Shown: positions 1-9,691, numbered from the stretch's first letter. The stretch: DNA of 64,000 nt from FEN-1297 sp963710735 (GCA_963710735.1 CAVQBN010000006.1:248001-312000); one strand, 5' to 3'. Numbers and translations: made by a program. Notes: a model not told the origin generated them from the sequence alone.

Positions 1-1456
1 CGTTTTTTACATCTTCAATTATTTTTTTAACATTTCCTATTCCGTTAACAACAGCAATATTTAAATTCAATCCGTTAATATTTACCGACGCTTCCTTTAT
101 TCCATCACTCCCGCGCACAGATTCAAATTCCAACTTATCAAGTTCGTTCCCGGAAATTTTAAAGTAGGCTGTTCTTAAAGCCGCTTCCATTACGCCTCCG
201 CTTGTTCCGAAAATAGCGGCAGCACCGGTTGATTCACCAAGCGGATTGTCAAAATTATCATGCGGTAAATCATTAAACTCTATCCCCGCTATATTAAAGA
301 ATCTTACAAGTTCTCTTGTTGTTAGTACTGCGTCAACATCCGGCAAAGCACCTTCTTTCAATTCGCCACGGTTCGATTCATACTTCTTAACGGTACACGG
401 CATAATTGAAACTACAAAAATATCTTGAGGATTAATACCCATCTTTTTTGCATAATAAGTCTTCAAAACCGCGCCTTCCATTTCATGAGGCGATTTGCAT
501 GATGAAATGTAGTCCAGAATTTTCGGAGAATTTTGTTCCGCATATTTTACCCAGCCCGGACAGCAGCTTGTAAACATCGGCACCGGACCCCCGTTGTTTA
601 GCCGGTTTATAAGCTCGGTTGCTTCTTCCATTATTGTTAAGTCTGCCGCAAAGTTTGTATCGAACACCTTTTTGAATCCGAGCCTTCTTAAGCCGGTAAT
701 TAACTGGCCTGTTACATCGGTGCCTAAAGGCATGTTGTATTCTTCACCTAAAGTTGCGCGCACTGCGGGAGCAATCTGAACAATTGTAAATTTATTTTTA
801 TCGTTAAGTGCATTGGCAACTTCTTTAAGTGAACTTTTTTCTCTAAGCGCAGCAGTGGGACATACAAGCACACACTGTCCACACAAAATACAATCACTTA
901 TACTTAAGCCCTTGTTATAAGGAGTTGTAACAATGCTTGTGAAACCACGCTTCGTAAAGTCTATTGCGCCAACCTTTTGAACTTCGTGACAAACTCTTAC
1001 ACATCTTCCGCAAAGAATGCACTTTGCAGGATCTCTTTCCATCGAAGGACTAGAAACATCAATAGCGTGGTTTTTTGTTTCCCCGATGTAACGATGTTCT
1101 CTTACGCTGTATTTTTCCGCTAGGTCCTGAAGTTCGCAATTTTTGTTTCTCACGCAAACCAGGCAGTCCTGCGGATGATTTTCCACAAGCAGTTCTACAA
1201 TAGTTTTTCTTGCTCTTCTAACTCTATGCGAATTCGTTTCCACATTCATTCCTTCATATACGGGGAACGCACATGAAGGCGTCAATCCTCTTTGCCCTTC
1301 AACTTCAACTACACACATACGGCACGCACCGGTAGGAGCCAAATCCTTAAGATGGCAAAGTGTCGGTATATAAATTCCTACGGACTTTGCCGCATCCAGA
1401 ACCGTCATTCCTTCTTCAGCATTTACAGTTATATTATTTATCTTTAATTGAACCAT
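1..1456 (-). CDS. hydA: [FeFe] hydrogenase catalytic subunit HydA (C-terminus cut by window edge)
   Basis: Catalytic subunit of a trimeric NAD(H)/ferredoxin-linked [FeFe] hydrogenase, cytoplasmic, reducing protons or oxidising H2. I translated it by hand from ATG 1456, which is preceded by GGAG. Residues 1-75 form a plant-type [2Fe-2S] domain (CHLKDL, GACRMC). Next come the His-Cys3 cluster motif (HPQDCLVCVRNKNC) and two [4Fe-4S] motifs (CILCGRCVRVCHE, CILCGQCVLVCPT). H-cluster motif TSCCPGW is near residue 296 and MPCTVKKYE near residue 351. About 485 codons are visible; the third H-cluster motif and the C-terminus lie beyond position 1. It is last in the hydC-hydB-hydA order, 27 bp after hydB. 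The three-subunit context suggests an electron-bifurcating enzyme, which is known for such HydABC complexes; bifurcation itself cannot be read from the sequence. Confidence 0.93.
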   Translation of the reverse strand, partial: MVQLKINNITVNAEEGMTVLDAAKSVGIYIPTLCHLKDLAPTGACRMCVVEVEGQRGLTPSCAFPVYEGMNVETNSHRVRRARKTIVELLVENHPQDCLVCVRNKNCELQDLAEKYSVREHRYIGETKNHAIDVSSPSMERDPAKCILCGRCVRVCHEVQKVGAIDFTKRGFTSIVTTPYNKGLSISDCILCGQCVLVCPTAALREKSSLKEVANALNDKNKFTIVQIAPAVRATLGEEYNMPLGTDVTGQLITGLRRLGFKKVFDTNFAADLTIMEEATELINRLNNGGPVPMFTSCCPGWVKYAEQNSPKILDYISSCKSPHEMEGAVLKTYYAKKMGINPQDIFVVSIMPCTVKKYESNRGELKEGALPDVDAVLTTRELVRFFNIAGIEFNDLPHDNFDNPLGESTGAAAIFGTSGGVMEAALRTAYFKISGNELDKLEFESVRGSDGIKEASVNINGLNLNIAVVNGIGNVKKIIEDVKN

Positions 1457-1483
1457 TTATTTCTCCGGTAAAGTCATTTGTAT

Positions 1484-3469
1484 TTAGTTAGCGGTAATCG
1501 CGTTAAAACGACAGGACTCAATGCACATACCGCACTTTATACATTTATCTTCAATTATATAATGAGCCTGAGATTTCTCCCCTATTATAGCATCCGAAGA
1601 GCATTTCTTGATACATACTCCGCAACCTGTACATATGTTATTATCTATATTATAGATCAGCAATTCTTTACAAACTCCCGGCGAACATTTTCTGTCGTAA
1701 AGATGTTCTTCATATTCATCTCTGAAATATCTTAATCCGGAAAGCACCGGATTTGGCGCCGACTGCCCGAGTCCGCATAATGAAGTATCCCTAATTACGT
1801 CTGCAAGTCTTTGAAGATAAATCATCCCTTTAAATCTTTGCAGCTCATCCAATTTATTTTTTGTGTTTTTGTAGCTTGTCGGAATCCGTTCGATAATTTC
1901 AAGCATCCGTTTAGTGCCTTCCCTGCAGGGAACGCACTTTCCGCACGATTCGCTTTGAATAAAAGTTAAGAAGTACTTTGCAACATCTACCATGCAGGTG
2001 TCTTCATCCATAACCACAAAGCCGCCGGAGCCCATCATCGCACCGACCTTCTTAAGAGATTCATAATCTACTTCGGTTGCCATAACGCTGTCCGGCAAAC
2101 ATCCGCCGGAGGGCCCGCCTATTTGCACAGCTTTAAATTGTTTGTTGTCGGGAATTCCGCCGCCTATTTCAAAAACAATATCTTCCAGCTTAATCCCCAT
2201 TGGAACTTCAACAAGTCCTGTGTTTTTAATATTCCCGCTTAATGCAAATACTTTTGTTCCTTTACTTGTAGCGGTTCCTATAGAAGAAAATTTATCTGCG
2301 CCCATAAGAATAACCGAGGAAACATTTGCTAGGGTTTCAACATTATTTATAACAGTAGGCTTTCCCCAAAGCCCCGCAGCAGTTGGATAAGGAGGACGCG
2401 GCCTGGGCATTCCTCTCTTTCCTTCTATTGAGGCTATTAAAGCAGTTTCTTCACCGCAGACAAAAGCGCCCGCGCCTTTTTTAATTTTTACTTCAAAACA
2501 AAAATCGCTGTTAAGAATATTTTTGCCCAAAAGCCCGTATTGCAAACATTGCTCAATTGTATTTTGCAATCTTAAAATAGCTAGAGGATACTCCGCACGG
2601 CAGTATATAAATCCTTTGGTTGCTCCTATAGCATACGCCGCGATAATCATTCCTTCGACCACCCTAAACGGATCGCTTTCCAGCACGGATCTATCCATAA
2701 ATGCACCGGGGTCACCCTCGTCGGCATTACATATTAAATATTTTTGATCTGCTTTTTCTTTATAAGCAAGCTCCCATTTTTTACCCGTTAAAAAACCGCC
2801 CCCACCTCTTCCTCTTAATCCGCTGGATATAATTTCTTTAATAACATCTTCAGACTTCATTAAGAGCAATACTTTATCCAGTGCCTTAAAACCGTTGTTA
2901 GCCAAGTAAGCATCTATAGAGGCAGGATTAATTATCCCGCAATTTTTAAGAACTATTTTTAATTGATGCCTAAAAAACGGATCATCATTTATTGCAGGCA
3001 GATCGCCGGTTGAATTTCCATATGTGCCTAATAGTTTTTCTTTAAATATTCCTTTATCCACCAAGGTTTTTTGTATAAGCTTAGGAACAATCTTCGGAGT
3101 TATCTCACAATAGGAAATTCTGTCTTCTCCCGGAAGCTTAATATCAACTATTACTTCTTTAGCACAATATCCTACACATCCCGTTGCTTCAATTTTCACG
3201 TTAATATTTTGCTTTGCCAGTTCCGCTTTTATAGCGTCTTCAACTTTCTGAGCGCCGGCTGCCAGGCCACATGTTCCTTTACCAATAAAGATGACCGGCA
3301 GATCATGCTCTTTATAAAGAAGACTGTTGTTAAGAGATTTTATTTTGTCTTCACAATTTTTATCGTGATGGCAAAGAGGGCCTTCGGTACAGCATCTTAC
3401 AAAAAGGTCGCAGGGATTTTCCGGACTATGCCAGCATTCGCTACAGCACTTTTCCATAAAAGTATTCAT
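1484..3469 (-). CDS. hydB: [FeFe] hydrogenase flavoprotein subunit HydB (NuoF-like)
   Basis: Diaphorase subunit that binds NAD(H) and FMN and passes electrons to HydA and HydC. The 661-aa protein starts with an unusual Cys-rich stretch (CCSECWHSPENPC). A thioredoxin-fold [2Fe-2S] domain follows (GTCGLAAGA, GCVGYCAKE; residues ~60-130). The NuoF core has the FMN/NAD glycine-rich motif GLRGRGGGGFLTGKKW near residue 215 and the [4Fe-4S] motif ESCGKCVPCREGT near residue 505. The C-terminus carries two ferredoxin [4Fe-4S] motifs (CTGCGVCIKKC, CIKCGMCIESC). This domain order is typical of HydB of bifurcating hydrogenases and differs from plain NuoF. Its ATG overlaps the hydC stop as ATGA, so the two are probably translationally coupled. 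Confidence 0.95.
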   Translation of the reverse strand: MNTFMEKCCSECWHSPENPCDLFVRCCTEGPLCHHDKNCEDKIKSLNNSLLYKEHDLPVIFIGKGTCGLAAGAQKVEDAIKAELAKQNINVKIEATGCVGYCAKEVIVDIKLPGEDRISYCEITPKIVPKLIQKTLVDKGIFKEKLLGTYGNSTGDLPAINDDPFFRHQLKIVLKNCGIINPASIDAYLANNGFKALDKVLLLMKSEDVIKEIISSGLRGRGGGGFLTGKKWELAYKEKADQKYLICNADEGDPGAFMDRSVLESDPFRVVEGMIIAAYAIGATKGFIYCRAEYPLAILRLQNTIEQCLQYGLLGKNILNSDFCFEVKIKKGAGAFVCGEETALIASIEGKRGMPRPRPPYPTAAGLWGKPTVINNVETLANVSSVILMGADKFSSIGTATSKGTKVFALSGNIKNTGLVEVPMGIKLEDIVFEIGGGIPDNKQFKAVQIGGPSGGCLPDSVMATEVDYESLKKVGAMMGSGGFVVMDEDTCMVDVAKYFLTFIQSESCGKCVPCREGTKRMLEIIERIPTSYKNTKNKLDELQRFKGMIYLQRLADVIRDTSLCGLGQSAPNPVLSGLRYFRDEYEEHLYDRKCSPGVCKELLIYNIDNNICTGCGVCIKKCSSDAIIGEKSQAHYIIEDKCIKCGMCIESCRFNAITAN

Positions 3470-3690
3470 GCAAAGCTCACCTCCGGCTGGTCAGCTTGTT
3501 TCTGCTTAGATGCCTTTGAATACTTCTTAATTATATTAGGAATATCTTTAACAGATAAGCGTCCGTAATATTCGTCGTTTACGGTAATAACAGGCGCTAT
3601 ACTGCATGCACCTATGCAGTTAACAATTTCAAGTGTAAATTTTTTGTCGCGCGTAGTTTGTCCTGCTTTAATATTTAAAGTCAGACTCAA
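3466..3690 (-). CDS. hydC: HydC C-terminal half (separated by a frameshift)
   Basis: Second half of the NuoE-like [2Fe-2S] subunit. It holds the last two cluster cysteines in VNCIGACSIAPV and ends with a four-base overlap into hydB. The only start is a TTG inside the upstream fragment and it has no convincing ribosome site, so this piece is probably not made alone. Joining it to the upstream fragment by skipping one base in the TTTAAA run at 3674-3679 gives a continuous protein reading LESD-LNIKAGQTT, as expected for the family, with a normal total length of about 163 residues. Confidence 0.85.
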   Translation of the reverse strand: MSLTLNIKAGQTTRDKKFTLEIVNCIGACSIAPVITVNDEYYGRLSVKDIPNIIKKYSKASKQKQADQPEVSFA

Positions 3691-3958
3691 GCGCCATTAA
3701 TATATTTGCGGAATTTTTTACATGACATGCAGTGCCGCGGCAAACTTTAATTGTATTTTCGCCAAGCGGTATTAATCTAAATTGATTATAGAATGTCGCC
3801 ACACCATAAACACGGCTAACAGGCATATCAACAAAACCGGCAACTTCTTCCAGGGCTGATTCAGGTAAATAACCATATATACTTTGAATATCTTGCAGTA
3901 ATGGTATCAAACTGCTTTTATCATTCTTTTCATAATGTTCAAAAATATGCGAGTGCAT
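3668..3958 (-). CDS. hydC: HydC N-terminal half, NuoE-like [2Fe-2S] subunit (frameshifted)
   Basis: Small electron-transfer subunit of the hydrogenase, homologous to NuoE. ATG 3958 has a good AGGAG ribosome site and is the first start of the operon. The fragment covers the N-terminal helical bundle (IQSIYGYLPESALEEVA) and the first cysteine pair of the thioredoxin-like [2Fe-2S] domain (VCRGTACHVKNS). It then stops after 96 residues because of a one-base excess near 3674-3679. The other two cluster cysteines are in the overlapping +1 frame. The rest of the operon is intact and needs this subunit, so a sequence error or a very recent mutation is more likely than an old pseudogene. A +1 recoding event is possible but no stimulatory signal is evident. 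Confidence 0.9.
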   Translation of the reverse strand: MHSHIFEHYEKNDKSSLIPLLQDIQSIYGYLPESALEEVAGFVDMPVSRVYGVATFYNQFRLIPLGENTIKVCRGTACHVKNSANILMALESDFKY

Positions 3959-4202
3959 TATCTCCTCATTTTATTCACATAATTACATTCATATTGAATG
4001 CCATAAAATATTAGATTTAAAATCATTTTAAATAATAATTTGGATGTAGGTGGGTGTTAATAGTAGGTTTTTCCTAAGAATGGAAATTTTATTTATCAAA
4101 AGAGATATTCAATTTGTATTAGCTAACATTTAGCAATCAGCAACGAACCAACTTGTTTTTTAACATCCTCTCATGAATAAATAATAAATAATCAAAAATT
4201 AT

Positions 4203-5441
4203 TTACAGTTGGGAATTAATTAGATTAGCTTTTTCCCATTCATTTGAAGCTTTTTCAAAAGGAAATAATATGCGTGGAAGTGAGCCATTTATATAGGATA
4301 TAATAATATCATAATTTACAATTGGAATCTCTAATAATATTGCTTGTCTAACTTTGGCTAATATTATTTTTTTAGTATACATACAGCCGCTGCAATAAAC
4401 AATAAGTTTGTAGGCGGAAAGATCTTCCGGAAAATCTTCGCTGTTATTGTAATCAAAAATTAATTTTTTCTTAGTCTGAAGCCTTAACCATTCAGTTATT
4501 TGATCGCGTCCCATATCGTAGTTCTTATTATGATGGGCACAAGCTTCAACCACTAAAATTTTATCTTCGTCATTTAAAGTTTCAATCGCCTTTAATCCAT
4601 TTATAAAAGTTTTAAGGTTCCCTTTTTTTCGGGCATTTAAGGTTGAAAAAGTAGTTATTTTTATATCTTCAGGAACTTCTGCAAATGTATCTATTATGGC
4701 CTGGCTGTCAGTTAGGATGAGATCGGGAAGGCTTTTCAAAGCATAAAGTGTCGATCTTAATTCCTTAACTTTAGTTAATACAATAGTAGCGTCTTCATCA
4801 AGTGATTCTCTAATAGTTTGAATTTGAGGAATTATTTGTCTTCGCTTTTGTGCATCCAAATCGTTCGGAACTACCATTACAACAACATCGCCCTGACTAA
4901 CTATATCACCTATGAACGGCTGATAATCAGCCCGGGGCAGCATTCTCATTACTTTTGTCTTTAGACTGTCTATACCAACATTTTCAGTACATGAGATTTC
5001 ATAATGCGTAGTATTTAATAACTTAATTTCAGAAAGAAGATCAGGATTAACTCCATATTCAATTTTATTAACTGCTAGTATAAAAGGAACGGAAACTTTG
5101 GATAGATAATTCAGTAATTCCCATTCCTTGCTGGATATATTTTCTCTTGCATCCAAAACGAGGATAACTAAATCAGTTTTAGAAATTGTTTTAATAGTAT
5201 CACTTACTTTTTTTTTACCGAGCTCATCTTTTTTATCAATAGCAACTGTATCTATTAAAACTAAAGGGGCAAAAGGTAAAAGCTCCATCATTTGTTCGTT
5301 TTGATTTTGATCAGTACCGGAATTGTTACCAACAATATTTTTATTCTTTACAGCTAATGCTTTCACCAGAGAGGATTTACCAACACCCTGTTTTCCCATT
5401 ACCGCTATTTGTTTTCTTTCATATTTTGAGTCGGTCGGCAT
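4203..5441 (-). CDS. hydF: [FeFe] hydrogenase maturation GTPase HydF
   Basis: Scaffold GTPase on which the 2Fe subcluster of the H-cluster is assembled before delivery to HydA. The 412-aa protein has an N-terminal G domain with P-loop GKQGVGKSS (residues ~16-24), switch/G3 DTVA and the G4 motif NKIE. A central dimerisation region follows. The C-terminal cluster domain contains ACAHHN and YCSGCM, which match the CxH...CxxC ligand set of HydF. Start ATG 5441 follows GGGG. It lies 244 bp upstream of hydC on the same strand, consistent with co-regulation with the hydrogenase. The radical-SAM partners HydE and HydG are not in this window. Confidence 0.95.
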   Translation of the reverse strand: MPTDSKYERKQIAVMGKQGVGKSSLVKALAVKNKNIVGNNSGTDQNQNEQMMELLPFAPLVLIDTVAIDKKDELGKKKVSDTIKTISKTDLVILVLDARENISSKEWELLNYLSKVSVPFILAVNKIEYGVNPDLLSEIKLLNTTHYEISCTENVGIDSLKTKVMRMLPRADYQPFIGDIVSQGDVVVMVVPNDLDAQKRRQIIPQIQTIRESLDEDATIVLTKVKELRSTLYALKSLPDLILTDSQAIIDTFAEVPEDIKITTFSTLNARKKGNLKTFINGLKAIETLNDEDKILVVEACAHHNKNYDMGRDQITEWLRLQTKKKLIFDYNNSEDFPEDLSAYKLIVYCSGCMYTKKIILAKVRQAILLEIPIVNYDIIISYINGSLPRILFPFEKASNEWEKANLINSQL

Positions 5442-5822
5442 TTCTAATCCCCAATTTCAATTAGAATCAACATCATCTCCCATTTAAAACTAAATTATAT
5501 TATTAAGGGGCAAAAAGTGTTCCATCAAAAATAATAAAGACTTTTAGGTCAAATCTTAAAAATTTGTATTGGTAAGGCATTTATATGAAGTTAGAATTTA
5601 AGTTACTTCTCTGTTTTTAGAAATTATTTTTGCATAAGTGGTGATAATATTATATCTGACATGAAATTCGAATGGAAAATAATGCTTTCGGAAGGTTAAA
5701 AGACACCGGGAAGGGAAACTGTGAGGGATAAATTTTTAAAATAAATTACCCATATTTTTAACCCAGGTAATCCTTGGCCACGGTTGAGAATGTAATCATG
5801 GTTGAGTAGGTTTGAGCTATAT
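5442..5822. other. Intergenic stretch, no recognised feature
   Basis: A 381-base AT-rich gap upstream of hydF. It should contain the hydF promoter, but I cannot pick a specific site. I see no RNA gene, convincing hairpin or repeat in it. Confidence 0.5.
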
Positions 5823-6041
5823 TTACATCTTCAAAAAATCTAACAAATTATACATCAATAATACCGGCCAGATAATGGCTTTGAGAATGCCCAGCAATAC
5901 CATCCAAAATGTAGGTGCATGCTGAATAAAATAAATTGCCGCACCGATAAACGCCATTCCGTATATCCCGCTTGCCATGCCGTTATCATGTATGTTTTTT
6001 TTCTCTTTCTTATAAACCGTAGTATTTTCATCATCACTCAT
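5823..6041 (-). CDS. Small membrane protein of unknown function
   Basis: 72-residue protein, not recognised. I chose ATG 6041 over an in-frame start nine codons upstream because a strong AGGAGG lies just before it. The N-terminal third is charged and soluble (SDDENTTVYKKEKKN). It is followed by two closely spaced hydrophobic segments (GIYGMAFIGAAIYFI and FWMVLLGILKAIIWPVLLMY), so it is probably a two-helix hairpin in the inner membrane. It is monocistronic as far as visible. Similar short proteins with a C-terminal hydrophobic hairpin are common in this lineage and have no known role. Confidence 0.7.
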   Translation of the reverse strand: MSDDENTTVYKKEKKNIHDNGMASGIYGMAFIGAAIYFIQHAPTFWMVLLGILKAIIWPVLLMYNLLDFLKM

Positions 6042-6253
6042 TTTGTCCTCCTTTTTATTTTGAACCAATAAGCAGATGAATTATTAGGGGTATAATTTTT
6101 TATTTGAATAGCCATAGAAATGAGCCCCATTTAGATTTAATAATATAACACTAAAAAACTTAATAAAATATTTAGAAATGTTAATAAGAAATATTTTTAA
6201 GCGAATTTGAAATTATAAATCATTAGCTGTTTAATATAACTAAATATAATTTC

Positions 6254-8359
6254 TTATTTTCTTTTTAACACCATCCCCGTTGAAGGTAAAATATCAACTT
6301 TATTTGAAACATTACCAAGCGGCTCTATACCGGCCTTATCTTTATCAGCCAAAATTTCCCATTCACCTTCAGGCAGATTAAAGCTTTCGGTTTTCTGTCG
6401 ATCAGCATTAAACAAAACTATAAAGCGCTCATCCTTATAATTAAGATGATAACCTAAAGCAAACGGATTATCATTTGTATTATAGAAAACTACATCGTTA
6501 TATTTTGCTCTTCTAAAGGCAGAATACTTTTCTCTCAGAGCAATTAATCCTTTATAATAATTAACTAGACCGGAATTAATTTCCGCATGTTTATAGTTGA
6601 TGTAATTAGTCGCGTTATCCTTATCGTAACTATTGTTATCGATTCTTCCTTTATTTGTATCGGCAATATTTTCATTATAAGGAATAACTTTAGTCCTTGC
6701 AAACTCCGCCCCTTCCTGAAACATTGTAATACCCTGGGAGGTAAATAGGAACAACGCAGCAAGCTTATTCAATTTAAGCTCAAGCGGAGTAAGCTTTACA
6801 AAGGAATCAACATCTTTTATTACATCATCAGGTTTAACTGCGCCGGTACCGATTCTTATAAAATCACCGAGTGTATAACCGTCATGCGAAGCCAGATAAT
6901 TTACGGAATGTTCCTTTTTCTGAAATAATCCTAATGTATCTCTGACTAAAGTTCCGTTAACATAGCTTCTAATCCTGGCTAGGTCATTATTTCCGTACCA
7001 ATGGCCAAAAATCCACCCGAGACCATCGATAGGATTTTCACCTTTAATGCCATTTCTAATTTGATCATTCCAGCTTCCCCATCCGCGTAATGAAAATCCT
7101 GCAGGATCATATCCGCCTCCCCAGGGCTCACAAACCAGAATTACATTTGGATTTATTTTTTTTGCTTCGCGTGTAATTTCTTCAACAGTTTCCCAGTCTA
7201 TTAATTTACCGAGATCAAACCTAAAGCCATCAACATGATATTCCTTCATCCAATAAAGAATGCTTTCAACAATCATTCTGCGGGCCATCGGCCTTTCGGT
7301 TTTAAAATCGTTACCGCAGCCGCTTTGTGCAATAAAATTTCCTCTCTTGTCCAGCCGGAAGTAATAGTCTTTATCAATTTGTTTAAGATTACCAAGCTCG
7401 TATTCGGAGATATGGTTATAAACAACATCCATTACAACGGCAATACCATCTTTATGAAACGCTTTAACCATATCTTTAAAATCATTGATTGGTTTTGCAG
7501 AAGTTCCGCACCACTTATTCCATTCTAATTTACCTTCACTGTAATAAGTTTCCGGTGCAAAGAAAGCGGCGGTCATATATCCCCAATGGTTGCGCTCATA
7601 CGGATTCCATGTGTTATAACTTCCGTTTAAAGAATCTTCATAAGGGATTTCTATATTCGCAAATTCCTGAGTCGGCAGTAATTCAACAGTATTAACACCT
7701 AATTTTTTTATATAATCTATACCGCCTGGTTTCCCATGTTCAACCAATCCTTCATAAGTTCCTGGTTTATCTGATCCGGAAGAAGGATCGGCAGTCATAT
7801 CCCTTACATGCATTTCATAAATTATAAGATCTCTCCAATCGCGCTGTATCCAACGATCTCCCTGCCAGTCATAGTTTCCATCTTTCACAACAATTGCCCG
7901 CCGGGGAGTATAAAAAGTATTATATGAAGCAACTGCTTTGGCATAAGGATCAAGACAAACCACATTTTTAGTTGAAGGATATTTTGGATTGAAAACTTTA
8001 TAGCCGTAGTACAATCCATAGTTTTCTCCATTAATTGAAGTTTCCCATACACCTTCATCATCTTTAACCATTTTGTATTCCGTACCGTTTTTATCTTCCG
8101 GTTTCTGAAATGTTACAAGTGTTACATCGTCTGCATCCGGAGCAAATAATCTAAAGTATGTTTTACCATTTTCAACAAATGAACCAAGTTTTTTTGTTGA
8201 GTAATATTTATTTAAATCCTTTTTAACAGATTGATTACCTGATCTTATAACTTCTTCATCTGGCTTGGATTTATCGCTTACGAACACAATAGTACCCTTT
8301 AAATTATTTATGGATATTATTAAAAAGATAAATAGAATTAATAAGTTTATTTTTTTCAT
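6254..8359 (-). CDS. Secreted GH13 pullulanase/isoamylase-like debranching enzyme
   Basis: 701-aa alpha-glucan debranching enzyme of GH13, expected to hydrolyse alpha-1,6 links of pullulan, limit dextrin or glycogen. An N-terminal signal (KINLLILFIFLIISI) suggests export or lipid-free secretion. A CBM48-like domain spans roughly residues 55-150. The catalytic barrel shows conserved region I (VVMDVVYNH), region II with the nucleophile (GFRFDLG), region III with the acid (CEPWGG) and region IV (ASHDGYTLGD). A C-terminal beta-sandwich ends the protein. The type I pullulanase signature YNWGYDP is only loosely kept (ERNHWGYMTAAFF), so isoamylase-type specificity is possible. There is no N-terminal CBM41. 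It stands alone. Confidence 0.85.
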   Translation of the reverse strand: MKKINLLILFIFLIISINNLKGTIVFVSDKSKPDEEVIRSGNQSVKKDLNKYYSTKKLGSFVENGKTYFRLFAPDADDVTLVTFQKPEDKNGTEYKMVKDDEGVWETSINGENYGLYYGYKVFNPKYPSTKNVVCLDPYAKAVASYNTFYTPRRAIVVKDGNYDWQGDRWIQRDWRDLIIYEMHVRDMTADPSSGSDKPGTYEGLVEHGKPGGIDYIKKLGVNTVELLPTQEFANIEIPYEDSLNGSYNTWNPYERNHWGYMTAAFFAPETYYSEGKLEWNKWCGTSAKPINDFKDMVKAFHKDGIAVVMDVVYNHISEYELGNLKQIDKDYYFRLDKRGNFIAQSGCGNDFKTERPMARRMIVESILYWMKEYHVDGFRFDLGKLIDWETVEEITREAKKINPNVILVCEPWGGGYDPAGFSLRGWGSWNDQIRNGIKGENPIDGLGWIFGHWYGNNDLARIRSYVNGTLVRDTLGLFQKKEHSVNYLASHDGYTLGDFIRIGTGAVKPDDVIKDVDSFVKLTPLELKLNKLAALFLFTSQGITMFQEGAEFARTKVIPYNENIADTNKGRIDNNSYDKDNATNYINYKHAEINSGLVNYYKGLIALREKYSAFRRAKYNDVVFYNTNDNPFALGYHLNYKDERFIVLFNADRQKTESFNLPEGEWEILADKDKAGIEPLGNVSNKVDILPSTGMVLKRK

Positions 8360-8638
8360 ATTACATTACTCCTATAACCGAAGGAGAATCAGGAATAGTT
8401 AATCAGAAACAAAGTATCAAATCTAACGTTTTACATGTGAAAATTACAATTCAATAAAATTAAAAGCCAAGGTTTAATTCATACTAAAATATAATTATAA
8501 CTAAAATACTTTAGTGATTCAGTTTTATAAAGACGGAAGTTCTCTTTTATATCTTAATTTTGTTTAAAGCATAACAAGTATTTTTTAATATTAACCAGAT
8601 ATTATTTTGTCAATGAATAAAATATTTTCAGCTTTCAT

Positions 8639-8971
8639 TTATTCGCTAGCTAAAATTTTTCCATTCAACACCGGAGTTACGCAAATTAAAGGGTTTTGCG
8701 GAATATCAAAATTTGAAAACATTTCTTCAAAAAGTTCGAATTGCCTGCCTCTTTTTTCCAGTTTGGAAAACTTTTTATAGGGCATAAATTTTCCTTTTTT
8801 ATTGGTGGGGGCGTCATAGCGGTAAGCGCGTGAAAAATCTTCCACAGCTTTACTTTTTAAAAACTTTATTTTGTTATCGTCACCGCCTTCCATTTCATAT
8901 CCAATTGCTCTGAACTCAACAACAAGATCGTTATTGATAATCAGGTAAATATTCAAAATAGTTTCATTCAT
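8639..8971 (-). CDS. Hypothetical protein, coupled to upstream membrane protein
   Basis: 110-residue soluble protein, not recognised. ATG 8971 is taken because it overlaps the end of the upstream membrane protein gene by 8 bases, a usual arrangement for coupled translation. The sequence begins with a beta-strand-rich stretch (ILNIYLIINNDLVVEFRAIGYEM) and has a basic middle (KKGKFMPYKKFSKLEKRGR). No cysteines in pairs, nucleotide motif or membrane segment is visible. The pairing with a multi-pass membrane protein suggests a shared role, which I cannot name. Confidence 0.65.
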   Translation of the reverse strand: MNETILNIYLIINNDLVVEFRAIGYEMEGGDDNKIKFLKSKAVEDFSRAYRYDAPTNKKGKFMPYKKFSKLEKRGRQFELFEEMFSNFDIPQNPLICVTPVLNGKILASE

Positions 8972-9638
8972 CAAAAGCTTTTTTATTATTCAAGGCAAAA
9001 TAAACCAGGCAAATTGCAAATACAAATGCGAACTTACACATAACACTTTCAATACTGTTCAATAAGTTATAGGAATTAAATGCAGACATAATGAATGCAA
9101 TTATTACAGGGATTGAAATAAACAGTTCGCCGTACAGCAAGATGTTAATCAATTTTATTTTTTTAACATCCCTTAACTTACTTTTATTAAAGTACAAAAA
9201 TAATATCGAAATAATTATCGGCATGTAGTAGAAAAATCCGAATAAAGTTCCTAAAGGATAATTATAAGATGCATATAACACCGTACAATTTACCACACCA
9301 AATTTTTCAATTACGAATGGATAATAAATGATAAAGAAAATTGACGGAATAAAAAATAATCTTAATGACTTTTGGTTGTATTTAAAATATCTGAAATTAA
9401 ATAATAAATTTAAGGGTGGTAAAAAGGAAATATCAACAAATGCCAAATAAGCTAATAGAGAATATTTAAGATCCAAATTGCACATTGCAAATTCAAGCGT
9501 TTGATAAATTGCCAGTATTGCAATTAATATCATTATCATTTTATTAACAACGTTTTTTTCTGCAAAGACTAACAAATTGATGAATAAGATGAATTCAATG
9601 CAAGCTACTAAAAGAGAAATAATTCCGTTCCAATTCAT
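8964..9638 (-). CDS. Seven-helix-like integral membrane protein of unknown function
   Basis: 224-aa protein with about seven hydrophobic segments spread over its whole length, including IISLLVACIEFILFINLLVF at the N-terminus and FAFVFAICLVYFAL at the C-terminus. Loops are short and there is no large soluble domain. The pattern resembles the sensor half of 7TM membrane receptors (7TMR-DISM or MASE-like) without an attached kinase or cyclase, but no diagnostic motif is visible. It forms a two-gene operon with the 110-residue protein that overlaps its 3' end. Confidence 0.65.
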   Translation of the reverse strand: MNWNGIISLLVACIEFILFINLLVFAEKNVVNKMIMILIAILAIYQTLEFAMCNLDLKYSLLAYLAFVDISFLPPLNLLFNFRYFKYNQKSLRLFFIPSIFFIIYYPFVIEKFGVVNCTVLYASYNYPLGTLFGFFYYMPIIISILFLYFNKSKLRDVKKIKLINILLYGELFISIPVIIAFIMSAFNSYNLLNSIESVMCKFAFVFAICLVYFALNNKKAFDE

Positions 9639-9662
9639 AAATAATTATCCCTATTAGTTAAA

Positions 9663-9691
9663 GAACCCGCTTCCAAATTGGAAACGGGTTC
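9663..9691 (-). terminator. Hairpin downstream of fumC, probable terminator
   Basis: Perfect 7-bp outer stem GAACCCG/CGGGTTC with an inner TTCC/GGAA stem. Read on the minus strand it follows the fumC stop by 68 bases, and a short TTT run follows the stem. The T-tract is weak, so it may be only a partial terminator before the next minus-strand gene. Confidence 0.55.

Noticed and set aside
594..779. Open frame opposite hydA
   Set aside because: Lies on the opposite strand inside a well-supported hydA; low-complexity translation with no family features. Similar shadow frames across katG, hydB, fumC and glnA were dropped for the same reason.
3674..3679. Programmed +1 frameshift in hydC
   Set aside because: No slippery codon with an adjacent stop or internal Shine-Dalgarno of the prfB type; an indel explains it more simply, given four similar events elsewhere in the window.
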